NCBI GenBank assembly: GCA_018340805.1
Contig: JACMZG010001913.1
Coordinates: 41,265,561 to 41,329,560, forward strand
Reading direction: 5' to 3'
DNA from: Microvelia longipes
Taxonomy: Eukaryota > Arthropoda > Insecta > Hemiptera > Veliidae
Length of the DNA: 64,000 nt
Every line of letters begins with the position of its first letter. The stretch's first letter is position 1. The notes beneath the pieces were generated by a model. It searched no databases, was not told where the DNA came from, and worked only from the letters and a program-made list of their open reading frames with translations. A program made the position numbers and the translations under genes. Positions 12,148 to 23,488 of this stretch are shown here, piece by piece.

Positions 12148-15062
12148 TTAGCCACAGTATAAACATCTTTTTGTACTCTTTGAAGTAAAGATTAGATTTA
12201 ATATGGTAGGTAATTGATTAAAAATAATAGGACCTCTTGCTGCAGCGTGACGTTGCATGAGGGATGTTCTACATCTGTAAGTTCTCACAAGTCTATTTTG
12301 CTTATTTCTAGTGCTTAAATCTTAGTTTATATAGTTTTTGTTTCAATAAAAATATTTTAATAATACTTGCTTTGTGAATAATTGCTTAACAGTAAGAACA
12401 GGAAATCCAAAAAGAGTTGTTCAGTTGAATAGAGTCTAGGCTTCCTTAGGATTGTTTTAATAACAGCTTTCTGAGCTATTTCTAATGAAAGTAGATGAGT
12501 TGGGTGAGCAGAACCCCACCCACTATACCATAACTGATAATTGATTCCACTAACGCGTGATAGATTGTTTTTCATTAATTTTTCATCACAAAATTCTCTG
12601 AGACATCTAAAATAATATATAAATTTACGTATTTTGTTTGTTAAATTGTTAATTTGAGTTTTCCAAGTCATTGTTTGGTCAATCGTTATTCCTAAGTATT
12701 TTATTGAGCTCACTCTATTTATTGATATGCAATCACAAGGTTGATTTATGTTTATTTTTTTGCATTTACAGTCATGAATTTTTTAATTTGTCAACATCTT
12801 TCGGTTGTCCTTTTTTAGAAATAGAGAAAGTAATAAAGTTTGTTTTCTTGGTGTTTAGGTATAAGAGATTAGTGTGAAGCCAGTTACTGATAAGAGATAA
12901 ACTGTTGTTCAACGTTAGCCAACAATTGTTGCCCAACTGTCGGTATCTGAGGAGAAGAGCAGACACGTATCATCAGCAAACCCTATTATTTCTCCTGTGA
13001 AGTTAGGGATAAAGTAAAGGTCATTTATATAGGCTAAAAATAATTTGGGTGACGTCTGTGCCCTGTTGCGTGCCTGTGGTCAGAGTGGCTGCATCACTCA
13101 GCTTTTTAACATCTAACTTGCTGTTGTCTGTTAGTAATGTACTGAGAAAATAAGTCTAATTCTTTCCCTCTAATTCCATAATGGCGTATTTTTCATTAGT
13201 TTGTTTTGGTCAAGGGTATCGAATGCTTTTTTTAAATCTAAGAAACTGCAATAACTTTTTTATTCTTATCTAAATTACTAGTGATGTACTTAGTTAACGT
13301 ATAGATTGCATCATCAGTACTTTTTTTTGTTTTGGGAAACCGAAACTGAGTTTTAGGAAAAAATGTTGTGTTTGTCAAAAAAAAAGACGATAGTCTACTC
13401 TCAATACATTTCTAGTAATTTGGCTCCAACAGGTAGAAGAATATGGGTCTATAGTTCATAACATCCGACTTACTGCCTTCCTTGAACAGTGGCGTGATGA
13501 CGGCGTTCTTAAAGATATCAGGAAAAAACTCCGGCATCAAAGCATAAGTTAAAAATGTGCACTAACGGTTTTTTACTAAATTTTCTTTGCAGGATTTATA
13601 TATTTAGCTGTCAACTGGTCTATGCCAGGTGCTTTAATTATTCTTAAGTTCCCTGATATGATTAAGAATTTCAGTTTCAGTCACTGGTAAAAGTACAATA
13701 GAGTCAGGTATGTTAGGTATATTAGTAGCAGTCGATTTAGAGCTACAGTTACAATAGACTTTTTGTTCGTCAGCTAATTTTTCCCCTATGCTTGCAAAAT
13801 GTCTGTTTAATTCATTTATTATATCTTTATTTTTCACTATTTTTTCACCTGAAGGTAGTTTTAATTCAGGAATTTCCGTCTGAGTTTTAGTTCGCCCTAA
13901 CGTATTGTTTATTATTTGCCATGTTTTATTAATTATTTTTGCCTGCTGATGTAATTTCTTCTCTTATATACTGATTTTTAGCTACTTTTATAACTTATTC
14001 AGTTTTATTCCTATATTGTTTGTATGCAGTTTTTAGTTCCTCATTTTCAGGTTCTTTGTCATTTGACGAGCCATTTATCTCTCGTTAAAATACTTTCATA
14101 ATACTACTTGAAATCCAAGGTTTTCTTTTTCTATGCTGTCTTTTTACCTTAAAACGTGTAGAATGTTTCGAAATAACAGGAGTTTAATGTATTTATAAAA
14201 ATAGAAGCTGCTTGATTTGGGTCTGAGTCACTGTAAAGATGATCCCAGGATAAGTTATTTTTCATTTACAAGGTTGGGAAAATCAGTCTTAGTGGTGTAA
14301 TTAATTTATTAGAAGCTACTCTGTTTGTTGAAGTTTGTTATTTTTATAAATAATACCAACTGGAAAATGGTCTGTTATTTTTGCTATTTAGTCTGTAAGA
14401 AACAGTATCTAGTATTTCTCTGTGCTTAGTCCAGATATGGTCTAAGCATGATTTGCTGTTATTATGTATTCTAGTATACGTATTTACATTTGAATAGTAA
14501 CCAAAATGAGCCATCATGGTTTTAAAATCCTCAGTATGACTGTTATAGTTGTCCGATTTTATATTTATGTTGAAATCCCTAAGATAACGTGGTTTTCGTT
14601 TCCTACAATTTGCAGATGGTCGTATAATGCAGTATTGAACAACTCTAAGTTATAACCCCATAGTTCTATAAATTAATGTGATAGTAAAAATTCTGTTTTG
14701 TTTGTCTTTAAACTTAAATAACAGACTAGTGCATTGTCAATAGGATTTTCTTTTTTATGTAAAATTTGTAAATCAGATTTTTACAAAAGCCACGATACCA
14801 TCGGCTCTGTTAAATTGACCATCGACAGGGAGGGTTTATAACCAGGAATTGTCAAGTTTTCAGGGAACACTCTCAACCATGTTTCAGTCAGAACTATAAC
14901 ATGTACGTCTATGTCAATGGCTTTCCAGTAGAACTAGTAACTCGTCATGGTGACTTTCAAGGCTTCTTATATTCATGTTCAAAATATTATATAACATTTT
15001 GAATTTTTTAGTAAAGGCTTTAGATTAAAGTCGTCTAGTTCTACTTTGTATTTCATTATTCA
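12148..15062 (-). pseudogene. Endonuclease-reverse transcriptase (LINE ORF2), frameshifted
   Basis: ORF2 would nick target DNA and reverse-transcribe the element RNA. Endonuclease signs in order on the minus strand are NMNIRSL (about 14985), LTETWL (about 14890), DFNINI (about 14570) and SCLDHIW (about 14440). A linker with NELNRHFASIGEKLAD (about 13810) is followed by RT blocks: AVITPLFKEG (about 13500), NYRPI (13442-13456), FLDLKKAFDTLD (13209-13244), QFGFPK (about 13340), the catalytic FADDTCL (12960-12980) and KYLGITIDQTMTWK (about 12700-12660). The thumb/C-terminus follows (HAAARGPIIFNQLPT, about 12230), with a stop at 12148-12150. Several single-base shifts break the frame, for example before DFNINI. 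The catalytic DD pair is retained. Function is inferred from the family; this copy is probably dead unless the shifts are assembly errors. Confidence 0.85.
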
Positions 15063-15124
15063 TTAACGGGTCCGAAATTATGTTAGTTGTTGAGGTCATG
15101 GTGGTAATGATTGGGATATTTCAG

Positions 15125-16981
15125 TTACTGTTTTACCTTTTTTGGTTTGCAATTTAAATAATTGTCTGTAAGTTTTTTATGTGCTTTCGGAGGTTTCATG
15201 AATTTTATAACAAGGAGAGTAATTATATCTGGTTCTCCGGAAGTAATATACCTAAAACTATGTGTATGACGACTTAAAGCTACAATGATATGAGGCAGAC
15301 TATTATAAATTTCTAAGTGTAACGTACTAACTCTGATCAAAATAACTTTTTTGATGTGATTCCTTGGGCTTCATGTATAGTGAGTACTGTATAGGGATTG
15401 AACAAGTATTTACTAAGCATTCTTTTACCATATTTTTTTCAATTTGAGTAAACGTTAATATTACAGTTTCATCTTTTAATTGATAGAAACTGCCGTCTGA
15501 GATAGTAGGTCTTATAGATCTCACACACTGGTTTGTTGTTTTTATCTGGTTATAAAAATCTGATAAAATGCAACATACGTCCATAGGACATCTTCTTGAC
15601 GTTGACAGTGTTTGGGTAGGCTTACAAAAAAGTTTTATATTGGACCAATTTGATTTCAAAGAGCTCTTTCTATGTAAGGTATTTGATTGGAATCGCCAAG
15701 TAAGATAATTTCTTTAGCTCCAGTTAGTGATGCTATAAAAACCACGTATCCAGCGTGCATTAGAAGTGCTTCATCAACGAATACTTTATCATACATTTTG
15801 TCTGAGCCATTGATAATATAAGAGGCAACAGTTCTGTAATCTTTAAAACTTCTTCTATGGTTTGTCTTATTTAATTTTTGCACTGAATCTCTTATTTCTT
15901 TAAGGTTAGCTCTAGTTTGTGTTAAAATTAAATCTTTTCCTGATACATGCTGTTCTATTATGTATCGTGTTTTTCCACAACCCGGTACTCCGTCAACCCA
16001 TTTTATATCAGGGAATTTACATTGAGTAATGTTTATGTGACTAAGTTGGGTGATGAGTTCGCCGTCTAACATTAATTTAGTCTCGTCAGTCACTAGTATA
16101 TATTTTTTCCGTTGTGTTAAAAGTGCTTTCGTTTTCGTTAAACTTAACATACATTCCTTCATTTTGAAGGCAGTACCCCATTCTATAAATTTTCGTCACA
16201 AGGCCAGAGATAAGATTTTTTATATTGTCATATATGTTCATTTTTTTGTTTTTAATTTCCCTTAATGATCTAGAAGATTCAACAATATTTTTGTTTAAAA
16301 CAGCTGTCAGCATTTCTTTGTAAACTTTAGCATTTATTAAATCCCTTTGAATTAATAAGTTTCGGAGTTCTATCATACTGTTGAAATAATTTTCAATGCA
16401 ATTTGATCCAGGTAAATAGTTTTGAATGTAATGTTTGTTCTTTGTAGGTTCTCTAGGTATATTTAAAAAAATTTAATTGATTGTATCCTTTATAATAAAA
16501 AATAAAATTAATATAACTATTTTCGTTAACTAGTTCTAATAGATCTAGACTTGAGATATCAGAAAGAGGTTCTAATAAATCGATGCCAACTAATAGTGGA
16601 TACTTTTTTTCCGACCATTCATTTAAATTTTTAAGTACGATTTTTAGATTTATATATGTATTATTATTATCTGTTTTTATGATTATTATATTTTTGTTTA
16701 TATTTTTCAGAAGGTTTTCTATCTAATTCCATGATATTATTCCAATCTTTTTCTTTGATATACTTTTTCTTAATAATTTTTGACAACTCCCTTTGATAAT
16801 CTAAGAGAATTTTTACACTCTGTAGCAAAAGATATGCTGATGTTTCAAAATTAGTAAAATTGTATATCAATGAAGTTCTACATTTGACTGTATCATTAGT
16901 ACCCTTAAACCTATTTATATTATTTATTAATTTATAAAAATTTTTATTTAAAAGAATAGTTTGGTGGGACTGTAGTCCCAC
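15125..16981 (-). pseudogene. ORF1 with alphavirus-like SF1 RNA helicase domain, frameshifted
   Basis: The C-terminal half shows the superfamily-1 helicase motifs of alphavirus-like positive-strand RNA viruses (virga/nege/kitavirid type). Motif I (Walker A) is GVPGCGKT (15968-15991). Motif II is VDEALL (about 15760-15777) and motif III is LLGDSNQIPYIER (about 15665-15705). The region of motif IV includes STSRRCPMDVC (about 15570-15605). Motif V is HEAQGIT (about 15350-15375) and motif VI is VALSRHT (about 15260-15282). The N-terminal part (about 16981-16200) is Lys/Asn-rich and helical-looking. I see no methyltransferase, CCHC knuckle or polymerase. At least four frame changes occur, and motif V sits in a third frame. 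The helicase would unwind RNA or RNA-DNA; a role in retrotransposition is inference. It is either a captured viral domain fixed in a LINE, or an endogenous viral fragment that happens to abut one. The ORF order and short spacer favour the first. Confidence 0.8.
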
Positions 16982-17053
16982 AAATTTAAGCCTCTACGAA
17001 TAAAGAAAAATTTATAATAAATTAATAAATTTTAATAAATTTAATAATTAATA

Positions 17054-17469
17054 AATTCATATAGCACAACATGCGTCCTATAAATTTCATATAGGACAAC
17101 ATGCGTCCTATAAATTTCATATAGCACAACATGCGTCCTATAAATTTCATATAGGCGTCCTATAATTTCATATAAGACAACATGCGTCTATAAATTGTAT
17201 ATAGGACAACATGCGTCTATAAATTTCATATAGGACAACATGCGTCCTATAAATTTCATATAGGACAACATGCGTCCTATAAATTTTCATATAGGACAAC
17301 ATGCGTCCTATAAATTTCATATAGGCTACATGCGTCCTATAAATTTCATATAGGACAACATGCGTCCTATAAATTTCATATAGGACAACATGCGCCTATA
17401 AATTTCATATAGGGCTACATACGTCCTATAAATTTTATATAAAACAACATGCGTCCTATATATTTCAAA
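17054..17469. repeat. 30-bp hairpin satellite, right block
   Basis: About 14 copies of the same 30-bp monomer in the same orientation as 10146-11600. Several carry the variant ATAGCACAAC. This supports insertion of the intervening retrotransposon into one pre-existing array. Confidence 0.95.
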
Positions 17470-18774
17470 TTCAAATCCTCCATGTTTTATAAATTATTGC
17501 AATCTTAGCTGAGTCAAAAATCATGGTTCCTGCTTGTTTTAAAAGATTTTAAGAATAAATTAAATACTTCGTAACGCGTACTTGAAATGTACAAAAATCG
17601 TTCCGTAAGTAGAAAAAGAAAAGCTTTATGGTGACATGTTCGAAAATTTGCTGTAATCAAGTATGATAAGTTAATAATCGAAGACTTTAAAACTTGTAAT
17701 AAAACAGATACCACCAATGTACGCCTGTTAAAAAAGAAATTAAAACATTCAACTAAAGCAGATTCAAACAATGCGTCAAAAAGAAAATAATTGAGTGTCA
17801 AAATATAACACAAAATGGCAAAACAATCAGTGTTAAAACGTCTATAAAAAAGTCTTTTGAAAGCCAGAAACTACCAGCGGATTGTAACAAAGATACTTAA
17901 AGATATTCAGTTTTGTCAAAGTTAACGAAATAGACAATGGACCCACCTAAGAGGTCTAAGTGCCCTGGAATTTTCCACCTGAGCATTTAACGAAATAGAT
18001 CCTGGACCAGATTGGAATCAAACCGCCTGCCGTTTGGAAATCTATAAACTTATTCCTTTTTTTAAAAAAAAATATTACTTGGTTGATGTAACTAGTATTT
18101 ACCAACGAATCAATACTTATTTTCTTTAACATTAAAGTATACTTATTATAATTTAATTATTAAAACCTATGTTTTTAAATTACAATTTAAATGTTAAAAG
18201 TTTTTAAATGTACAATTCTAAAATAACAATATATAAATATTATTAAATAAATCATATATTAAAAATATCATTTATTTATACTATTGAATCAAATTGCAAT
18301 AATCATATATATTTAAATAAGCGAGTTATAAAATATATTAAATTCAAAATAAACAAATTAATGATAATTATAAATAGTGAAATAATAATAAAAAATACCT
18401 AAAAATAAAAATTTTAAAATAAAATAAATTTTAAAAATTACAAAGAAAAATAAATAGTACTTATAAATTACACTTAAATAATATTTTAGTAAATTAAATA
18501 AAATAATATATATCATTTATAAAATAAAATCAAATATATAATAATTTAAAATAGCAACTCCTAAATACCTTGTAAAAGGAATAACCACGGTTTTTCACCG
18601 ATTTACAGATAAAACAAAAAAAAATTATTTAAAAAAATGTAAAAATAAGGAAAATAATTTAAGATTATGTTTAATGTTAGAAATTATGAAGGTTGTGTTT
18701 TTTTTATCTGTAATAAATGGTTTATTTATTTATTTATTTATTTACACTGGTAAGAGTGTATTTATGATAACAGA
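17470..18774. other. AT-rich region, no supported gene
   Basis: A plus-strand frame at about 17590-17790 reads RNRSVSRKRKALW, a stop, then a further Lys-rich stretch. It is interrupted and not assignable. At about 18010-18040 (minus) there is a weak B-box-like GGTTTGATTCC. The rest (18060-18660) is very AT-rich. Confidence 0.4.
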
Positions 18775-18825
18775 CAGACACACACACACGCGCGCGTGCG
18801 CATACAAACACACACACACACATAC
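18775..18825. repeat. (CA)n-rich microsatellite
   Basis: Alternating CA/CG dinucleotides, partly interrupted. Confidence 0.9.
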
Positions 18826-19086
18826 AGATAGACAACTTTACATTCAAATTCAATAAATTATTGATACATTTATTTTGAAATTTTGTATTACACCTTTTAA
18901 CTCTCCTTAAAAAGTAGAAATTTTTATAAAGTTTATTATTTTGTCAAATTATTAAAATCAGACTCAGTTTTCTCTTAGCTACCTTTTTAAAAGGGAACTT
19001 TTTGGGTACAAGGTTAACCGTACAAAATTCTTATTGTGATAGATGTTCTTTTTCAAACAAGCAAAAGTTTTTATAAGAGAAACTTT

Positions 19087-19141
<55 letters not shown>

Positions 19142-19952
19142 TATTAGAAATTTAATTTAAATCTGTAGACAAGTAGCAAATGTTGATTATAAATCGAAAA
19201 ATTTAAACTGAAAAATAATATGGGCGTAGTCAACCAAAAAATATTCACCAACCTACGCTGATTATTAGGGGTTGTTTTTCTTCAGCTATCCACTATATTA
19301 TTTTTATGCAAAGCTAAAATTCTATCCTTTCCTTTTTTAATTTTCTTGATTTTACAGTATTTATTGTTTTAAACGTTTAGAATAATACAATTTTTAAGTC
19401 TGATGATTTTAAATAGTAACAATTTAAAATTGACTAACAAGTAGAAACAACTAACTAAATAAATGGAAAACGTATTAACCAAATTGTGGTTGAAGTAACT
19501 AGTTTTTTTTTTTTTTTTTTTTTTTTTTTTGTTTTTTATAGTTTTTTAACCATAAATTATTATTCAGTGAATGTAACTTATTTCGTTTTAAATAATTAAT
19601 AAGTATGAGCTTTATTCAATTGTACGTTATGATTTATGTCAAATAAAACATAACGAAAGATAAAAGATTTTTGTATCTAATGAACAATTTTGTATAAAAT
19701 ATTCAATTTTTGTGGTTTTGAACAAAACTTTTTTATATATGTCAAAAAATAGCTTGGTGAGGAATTACCAGAATATGGTGACACTGGTATTAAATTTCTT
19801 TGGATTTAATGCAGTTTTTAAAATTGGGAAGTATTAACCTGTGCTGTACCTTTCAAAGGTATCAAAAGTGGTTATAAAATTACCATATTCAGGTAGTTTT
19901 TACATGTTTCACGTGGTATAACACACACATACATACATACACACACACACAC

Positions 19953-20020
<68 letters not shown>

Positions 20021-20284
20021 ATTAATTAATTATCTATTATATATGTCTATTAATTAATAATTATATAAGTCCGAGTCACTCGGGACTTCCCAACCTAACC
20101 TGACCGAAGAAGACATACGTCGAAAATTCTCAAAACCCCTCTAAATCTCTTCGCTTCACCTCCTGTAAGTTATTATTATTATTATTATTAAAGATTATTC
20201 TGTTATACTTTTAGTACTTTCCTTTTTCCTTTGGGAAATGCTTACATTTGCTTTAAAATAATCAACTTTAAATTAAAGTTGATT
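18826..20284. other. AT-rich region with microsatellites
   Basis: Holds (TA)n at 19090-19139, a 29-base T run near 19502-19530, and CATA/CA/TA repeats at 19918-20012. At 20069-20090 there is a small imperfect hairpin, AAGTCCGAG / CTCGGGACTT. No gene is recognised. Confidence 0.6.
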
Positions 20285-20560
20285 AGTGCTGCTACATCTG
20301 CCTCCGTAGCCGTAGGTCGTTTAGTACTGGACTTCGGCACCGGACGTCCGGGGTTTACAACCCGGGCTATGCTCTTAGTTTATTATGAATATAATTTGTT
20401 GTAAAAATAACTTTCGCCAACTTTAGCTTCACTTCGAGCATAGTAGATGTGACCCACCCGAGGTGGTTCCCGCAGGGCGAATACCCTGAAGGGTTTAAAG
20501 CACGGAGTACTTAGAACCAGAGGCCTCACCTATATGGGAGATTTTGGTAAGGCTAGTTCT
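20285..20560 (+). repeat. Possible tRNA-derived SINE-like unit
   Basis: A GC-richer segment has an A-box-like GTAGCCGTAGGTCGTTTAG and, about 40 nt on, GGGGTTTACAACCCG, which resembles a T-arm. It is followed by a body with GAGGTGGTTCCCGCAGGGCG. The B box departs from consensus (GTTTACAAC), so the assignment is tentative. Confidence 0.3.
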
Positions 20561-20899
20561 ACCCCACCCTCACATTTCCAGAAAAATTTCTTCTGTACAG
20601 TGTCGCTCTCAGGTAGCAACATGTTTAACTTTGGATAATAGAAAGAGACAACCAATTTCGCGATATATCCATCTTTGTCTTTAGATGTTCATCACATCAA
20701 CTACTTTCTTCTACCTGACCCAACCCTACCTTGACAATTTTCACAATAGCATTTAAATAGATTTACTTTATGTTCCACAAACCTAAGAGATGGTTCTTAC
20801 AATGATATTATTTTCTTTTCATCATAATGTTATATATACAATGATATTAATGTTGCAAATTAATCTTCCTCCAATATTTATTGTTAGAAGATCATAATA
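20561..20899. other. Spacer without recognised features
   Basis: No gene, RNA or repeat is recognised. Confidence 0.4.
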
Positions 20900-21345
20900 A
20901 TAATTTTAAAATAATTCTGGCGCGGTGGTCCGCATGTCGGGCGAATTTCCTTTGGATGCGTGTTTTCGTGCTTAACAACTATAATGGTTGGAATGATCAT
21001 TTTTATAGTTTCTCACATTATATATAAGTTTACAACTACTAAATAAATAATTCCGGCGCGGTGGTCTACTATCAGGCGAATTTTATTTATAATGCGTGTT
21101 TCCGTGCTAAACAACCCATTTCTTGCTTATGCAAGAACCATGCTCATTGCGTGGTTCCGGTTCATGCTTTAGAACCTAAGCAGTTACTCAATTGTCAAGC
21201 ACTGCTCGTAACTCATTTTGTCTGTATTTTCCAAAGGAAATGCGCATAATTATCCAGTTGTTGTACAAAACTATGCCACTAAAATTAGAAGTACGCACTA
21301 TTATTTGCACTAGTTTAAAGCTTAGTTACTTATCTTTAAGCTTAG
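20900..21345 (+). repeat. Two adjacent copies of the 6.4-7.4 kb inner repeat
   Basis: Copies begin at about 20913 and 21051 (GGCGCGGTGGTC). The second continues through CAAGCACTGCTCGTAACTCA to the segment matching the reverse complement of 7160-7250, including the region of the candidate exon donor. They are members of the same foldback family. Confidence 0.7.
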
Positions 21346-21395
21346 TCAGTTATCTTTTAAGGTTTTAGCGAATTTCCTTTATGCGCTAATAATAA

Positions 21396-21524
21396 CTTAT
21401 AATTAAAACTTCTATCAAGCCTATGATTATAACGTGATTATTACTTATTATTATAACTTACTTGATGATTATACCTTACTTAACTTATAATTAAAACTTC
21501 TATCAAGCCTATGATTATAACGTT
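21396..21524. repeat. Local 41-bp direct duplication
   Basis: The segment beginning ACTTATAATTAAAACTTCTA occurs at about 21396 and again about 87 bp later, each copy ending GATTATAACGT. Confidence 0.85.
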
Positions 21525-22019
21525 ATTCCTTTGTGTAGAATTCTGTAAAGCATAAGTCATTTGTCAGGACTTTGAACTCAACGTCTTTTTGTTCCAAAAT
21601 TATTTATCTATTTGAAACAGCATTAATAACCTTAATAATTTGTTGAGCATAGCGAACCCGAAGTATTATTTCTTTAAACTTTAGAAAGCTATTACTTTCT
21701 AAGATCAAGTGTAAGTCAATTAACTTAATTGTTACTTCTACTTTAGGCATTTGCGATAGTTAAATTCTGAGCATAAGTGAATAGTCATAATATCCTAGAC
21801 GTAGGGTCACTGTTTTATTTCTAGGTTATATGCTTAGCAAGATCAAAGTAATATCCCTTGTGCTTTTGGGTAAACATGACATTCTAGGGACAATCGAAGA
21901 GAGTCTCAAGATGTCAGGAAAAGTACCGAGGTACCCTGAACCTGATTTTCTTTAAATCAGCTGCTATCAAGGTTTTAGCCACAGTGAAAAAACCGCTAAG
22001 AAGAAATATAAAATTTTGA
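21525..22019. other. Spacer without recognised features
   Basis: No gene or repeat is recognised. Confidence 0.4.
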
Positions 22020-22718
22020 TTACAAATAACAACACCAAAATCTCTCCACAAAACCTTTATTAAAACCAGAGCCGGCTGTATAAAGATAAACTATTAGAAA
22101 ACTTTTATTAATACGTTATCTTATTGTTACAGTTTATCTTTATTATGACGTAGTTTTTATATTTTAGCGAATTTTCATAATGAAAATTACGCTTATGAGG
22201 TAGTTCGGATGACGGAAGTTGAGGGTGGGAGTGAGTGGAATCGGTTCCTATTGACTTCCTGATAACAAAAATATATGTCCGAAAAAAGTTTATATATATA
22301 TGTAATATATTATATATATATATATATATTATATATATATATATATATGTATGTAAGAGTTTCTACCCTTTCGTATGGCGAACGATAACTCTCGAAGGCG
22401 TTCTCAAATTGAAACGAAACTTTGCAAATCGCGAGATGTTGTGAAGGTTACGAGGCCTATGTTTTATAAAAACATTATGACGTCATCAACCAAAGTTATG
22501 ACGTCATGAAAAAAATTTTTTTTAATGGCTTTAAAACAAGGTATTTAGTATTTAGGTAGACGGCTAGCTGAATCGATTAAGACCAATTTCAGCTCAATCG
22601 AACCATCACAAATGGCGCAATCGGTATACATATATATATATAATCTTGTATATATGTATACGTCTAGGTCAAAGACTCGTACGATATCTGTTGGGTTCAG
22701 TAGTGTTAGAGGGTGGGG

Positions 22719-22879
22719 TATAGTATAAAAGAGAGACCTCTACCTCTTGCTCCATCATGGTAAGCCTACTGTCCCAGAGAGACAGGGCAAAAATGGCTTC
22801 CACTGAACCACGCCGAGCTAAGCAGACCCGTAAGAGGAAGAACATCAAAGTAGTCTTTATATGGTCGAAGTTATTCTAA
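22719..22879 (+). other. TATA-like box followed by a 40-codon basic ORF
   Basis: TATAGTATAAAAGAG (about 22717-22731) precedes an ATG at 22757. The ORF has 40 codons, includes STEPRRAKQTRKRKN, and stops at 22879. It is strongly basic and unrecognised. ATG is immediately followed by GTAAGC, which could also act as a splice donor. It lies inside the inverted-repeat element at 22020-23530, so a promoter and leader of a transposon gene is possible. Evidence is weak. Confidence 0.2.
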
Positions 22880-23204
22880 AACGAATGGGACCAGTTTCAG
22901 CTCAATCGGACAATCCTAAGTGACGCAAACGGTATTTTTATTTTGAATAATCATGAATATATTTTTTTTCAACCTTAAGATTTTACTCAAATAAACAATT
23001 TGTTTACAAAAAAATTTGACATTTTTCTTTAAATTCTATAAACAATCATAAACGTTAGTTAGAGTTTATACCCTTTTGTATAGTGGACGATAACTAAAGC
23101 TGATGAAAGATGAAACTATAATCTTTTCTTACCCTTTATACAAGGTTACTTTAACAGTTGCAACGTGTGGATTTTTCCTCACAAAATCAAATTTGTGAGA
23201 AAGC

Positions 23205-23393
23205 CTCTCAGGCCCGCGAAGCGGCTGTGAAACGAGTCTGTGAAAATTCGCTAAATACGTGGCAAAATGCATGTAACAAGAAACGATAGTGAAACCATAC
23301 ATTAATACAAAACAAACAACAATGTGGCCGCGAAGCGGTCACTGGAAGGCCCCCGGGCCGACGCCGCGTAGCGGCTACGGGCCGAAGGCCCGT
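23205..23393. repeat. Second GC hairpin cluster (GAA loops)
   Basis: Hairpins are CCGC-GAA-GCGG (about 23213-23224), GTGGCCGC-GAA-GCGGTCAC (23324-23342, one G-T pair), GCCGC-GTA-GCGGC (23363-23375) and ACGGGCC-GAA-GGCCCGT (23377-23393). A diverged copy of the same segment, with the hairpins eroded, lies at 30296-30450. Confidence 0.8.
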
Positions 23394-23448
23394 ATTTACT
23401 ATATTATATTATGTATTTTAGTTCATTTCTTTAATATTTGTTGGATAG

Positions 23449-23488
23449 GCACTGATGATGATCGTGAGGTCGAAAGCCGGCTCTGGTT
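23449..23488 (+). ncRNA. Hammerhead-ribozyme-like motif (palindromic stem III)
   Basis: CTGATGA (23452-23458) is followed by an unpaired T, then stem II GATC-GTGA-GGTC (23460-23471, one T-G pair). GAAA (23472-23475), the self-complementary GCCGGC (23476-23481) and TC (23482-23483) follow, where cleavage would fall. This is the layout of minimal type I hammerheads, whose short stem III works as a dimer in newt satellite 2 and Penelope-like elements. Departures from consensus are the extra T before stem II and a weak stem I (CA/TG only). Related copies lie at 26498-26541(-), 26655-26695 and 41243-41280(-). Confidence 0.5.

Larger units (their letters stand above)
12036..16990 (-). mobile_element. 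Non-LTR retrotransposon with a virus-like helicase ORF1
   Basis: Read on the minus strand, the element runs from a first ORF with a superfamily-1 helicase (about 16981-15125), across a spacer of about 60-100 nt, into an APE-type endonuclease plus reverse transcriptase ORF (about 15060-12148). It ends in a TAT-repeat tail (12036-12056), typical of LINE 3' ends. Two-ORF order, endonuclease motifs and RT motifs place ORF2 in the Jockey/CR1/I-like group; the exact clade is not decided. Both ORFs carry several frameshifts. The element interrupts the 30-bp satellite. Its 5' end is not precisely defined, and a perfect 8-bp palindrome lies at 16964-16981. Target-site duplications were not identified. 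Confidence 0.8.

Noticed and set aside
15560..15600. Resemblance of CAACATACGTCCATAGGAC in the helicase region to the 30-bp satellite
   Set aside because: It encodes residues fitting the helicase motif IV neighbourhood and is a single short match; likely chance.
17514..17813. 99-codon minus frame and an interrupted basic plus frame at 17590-17790
   Set aside because: No domain, an internal stop in the plus frame and no homologous copy in the window.
18775..20020. CRISPR-like or telomeric arrays
   Set aside because: Only simple dinucleotide repeats are present; AACCTAACCT occurs just as an isolated short match, not as a telomeric array.
20098..20130. CCGAAGAAGACATACGTCGAAAA as a hammerhead core
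   Set aside because: The core has C where hammerheads need U (CCGAAGA), and no stem III or cleavage triplet is evident.
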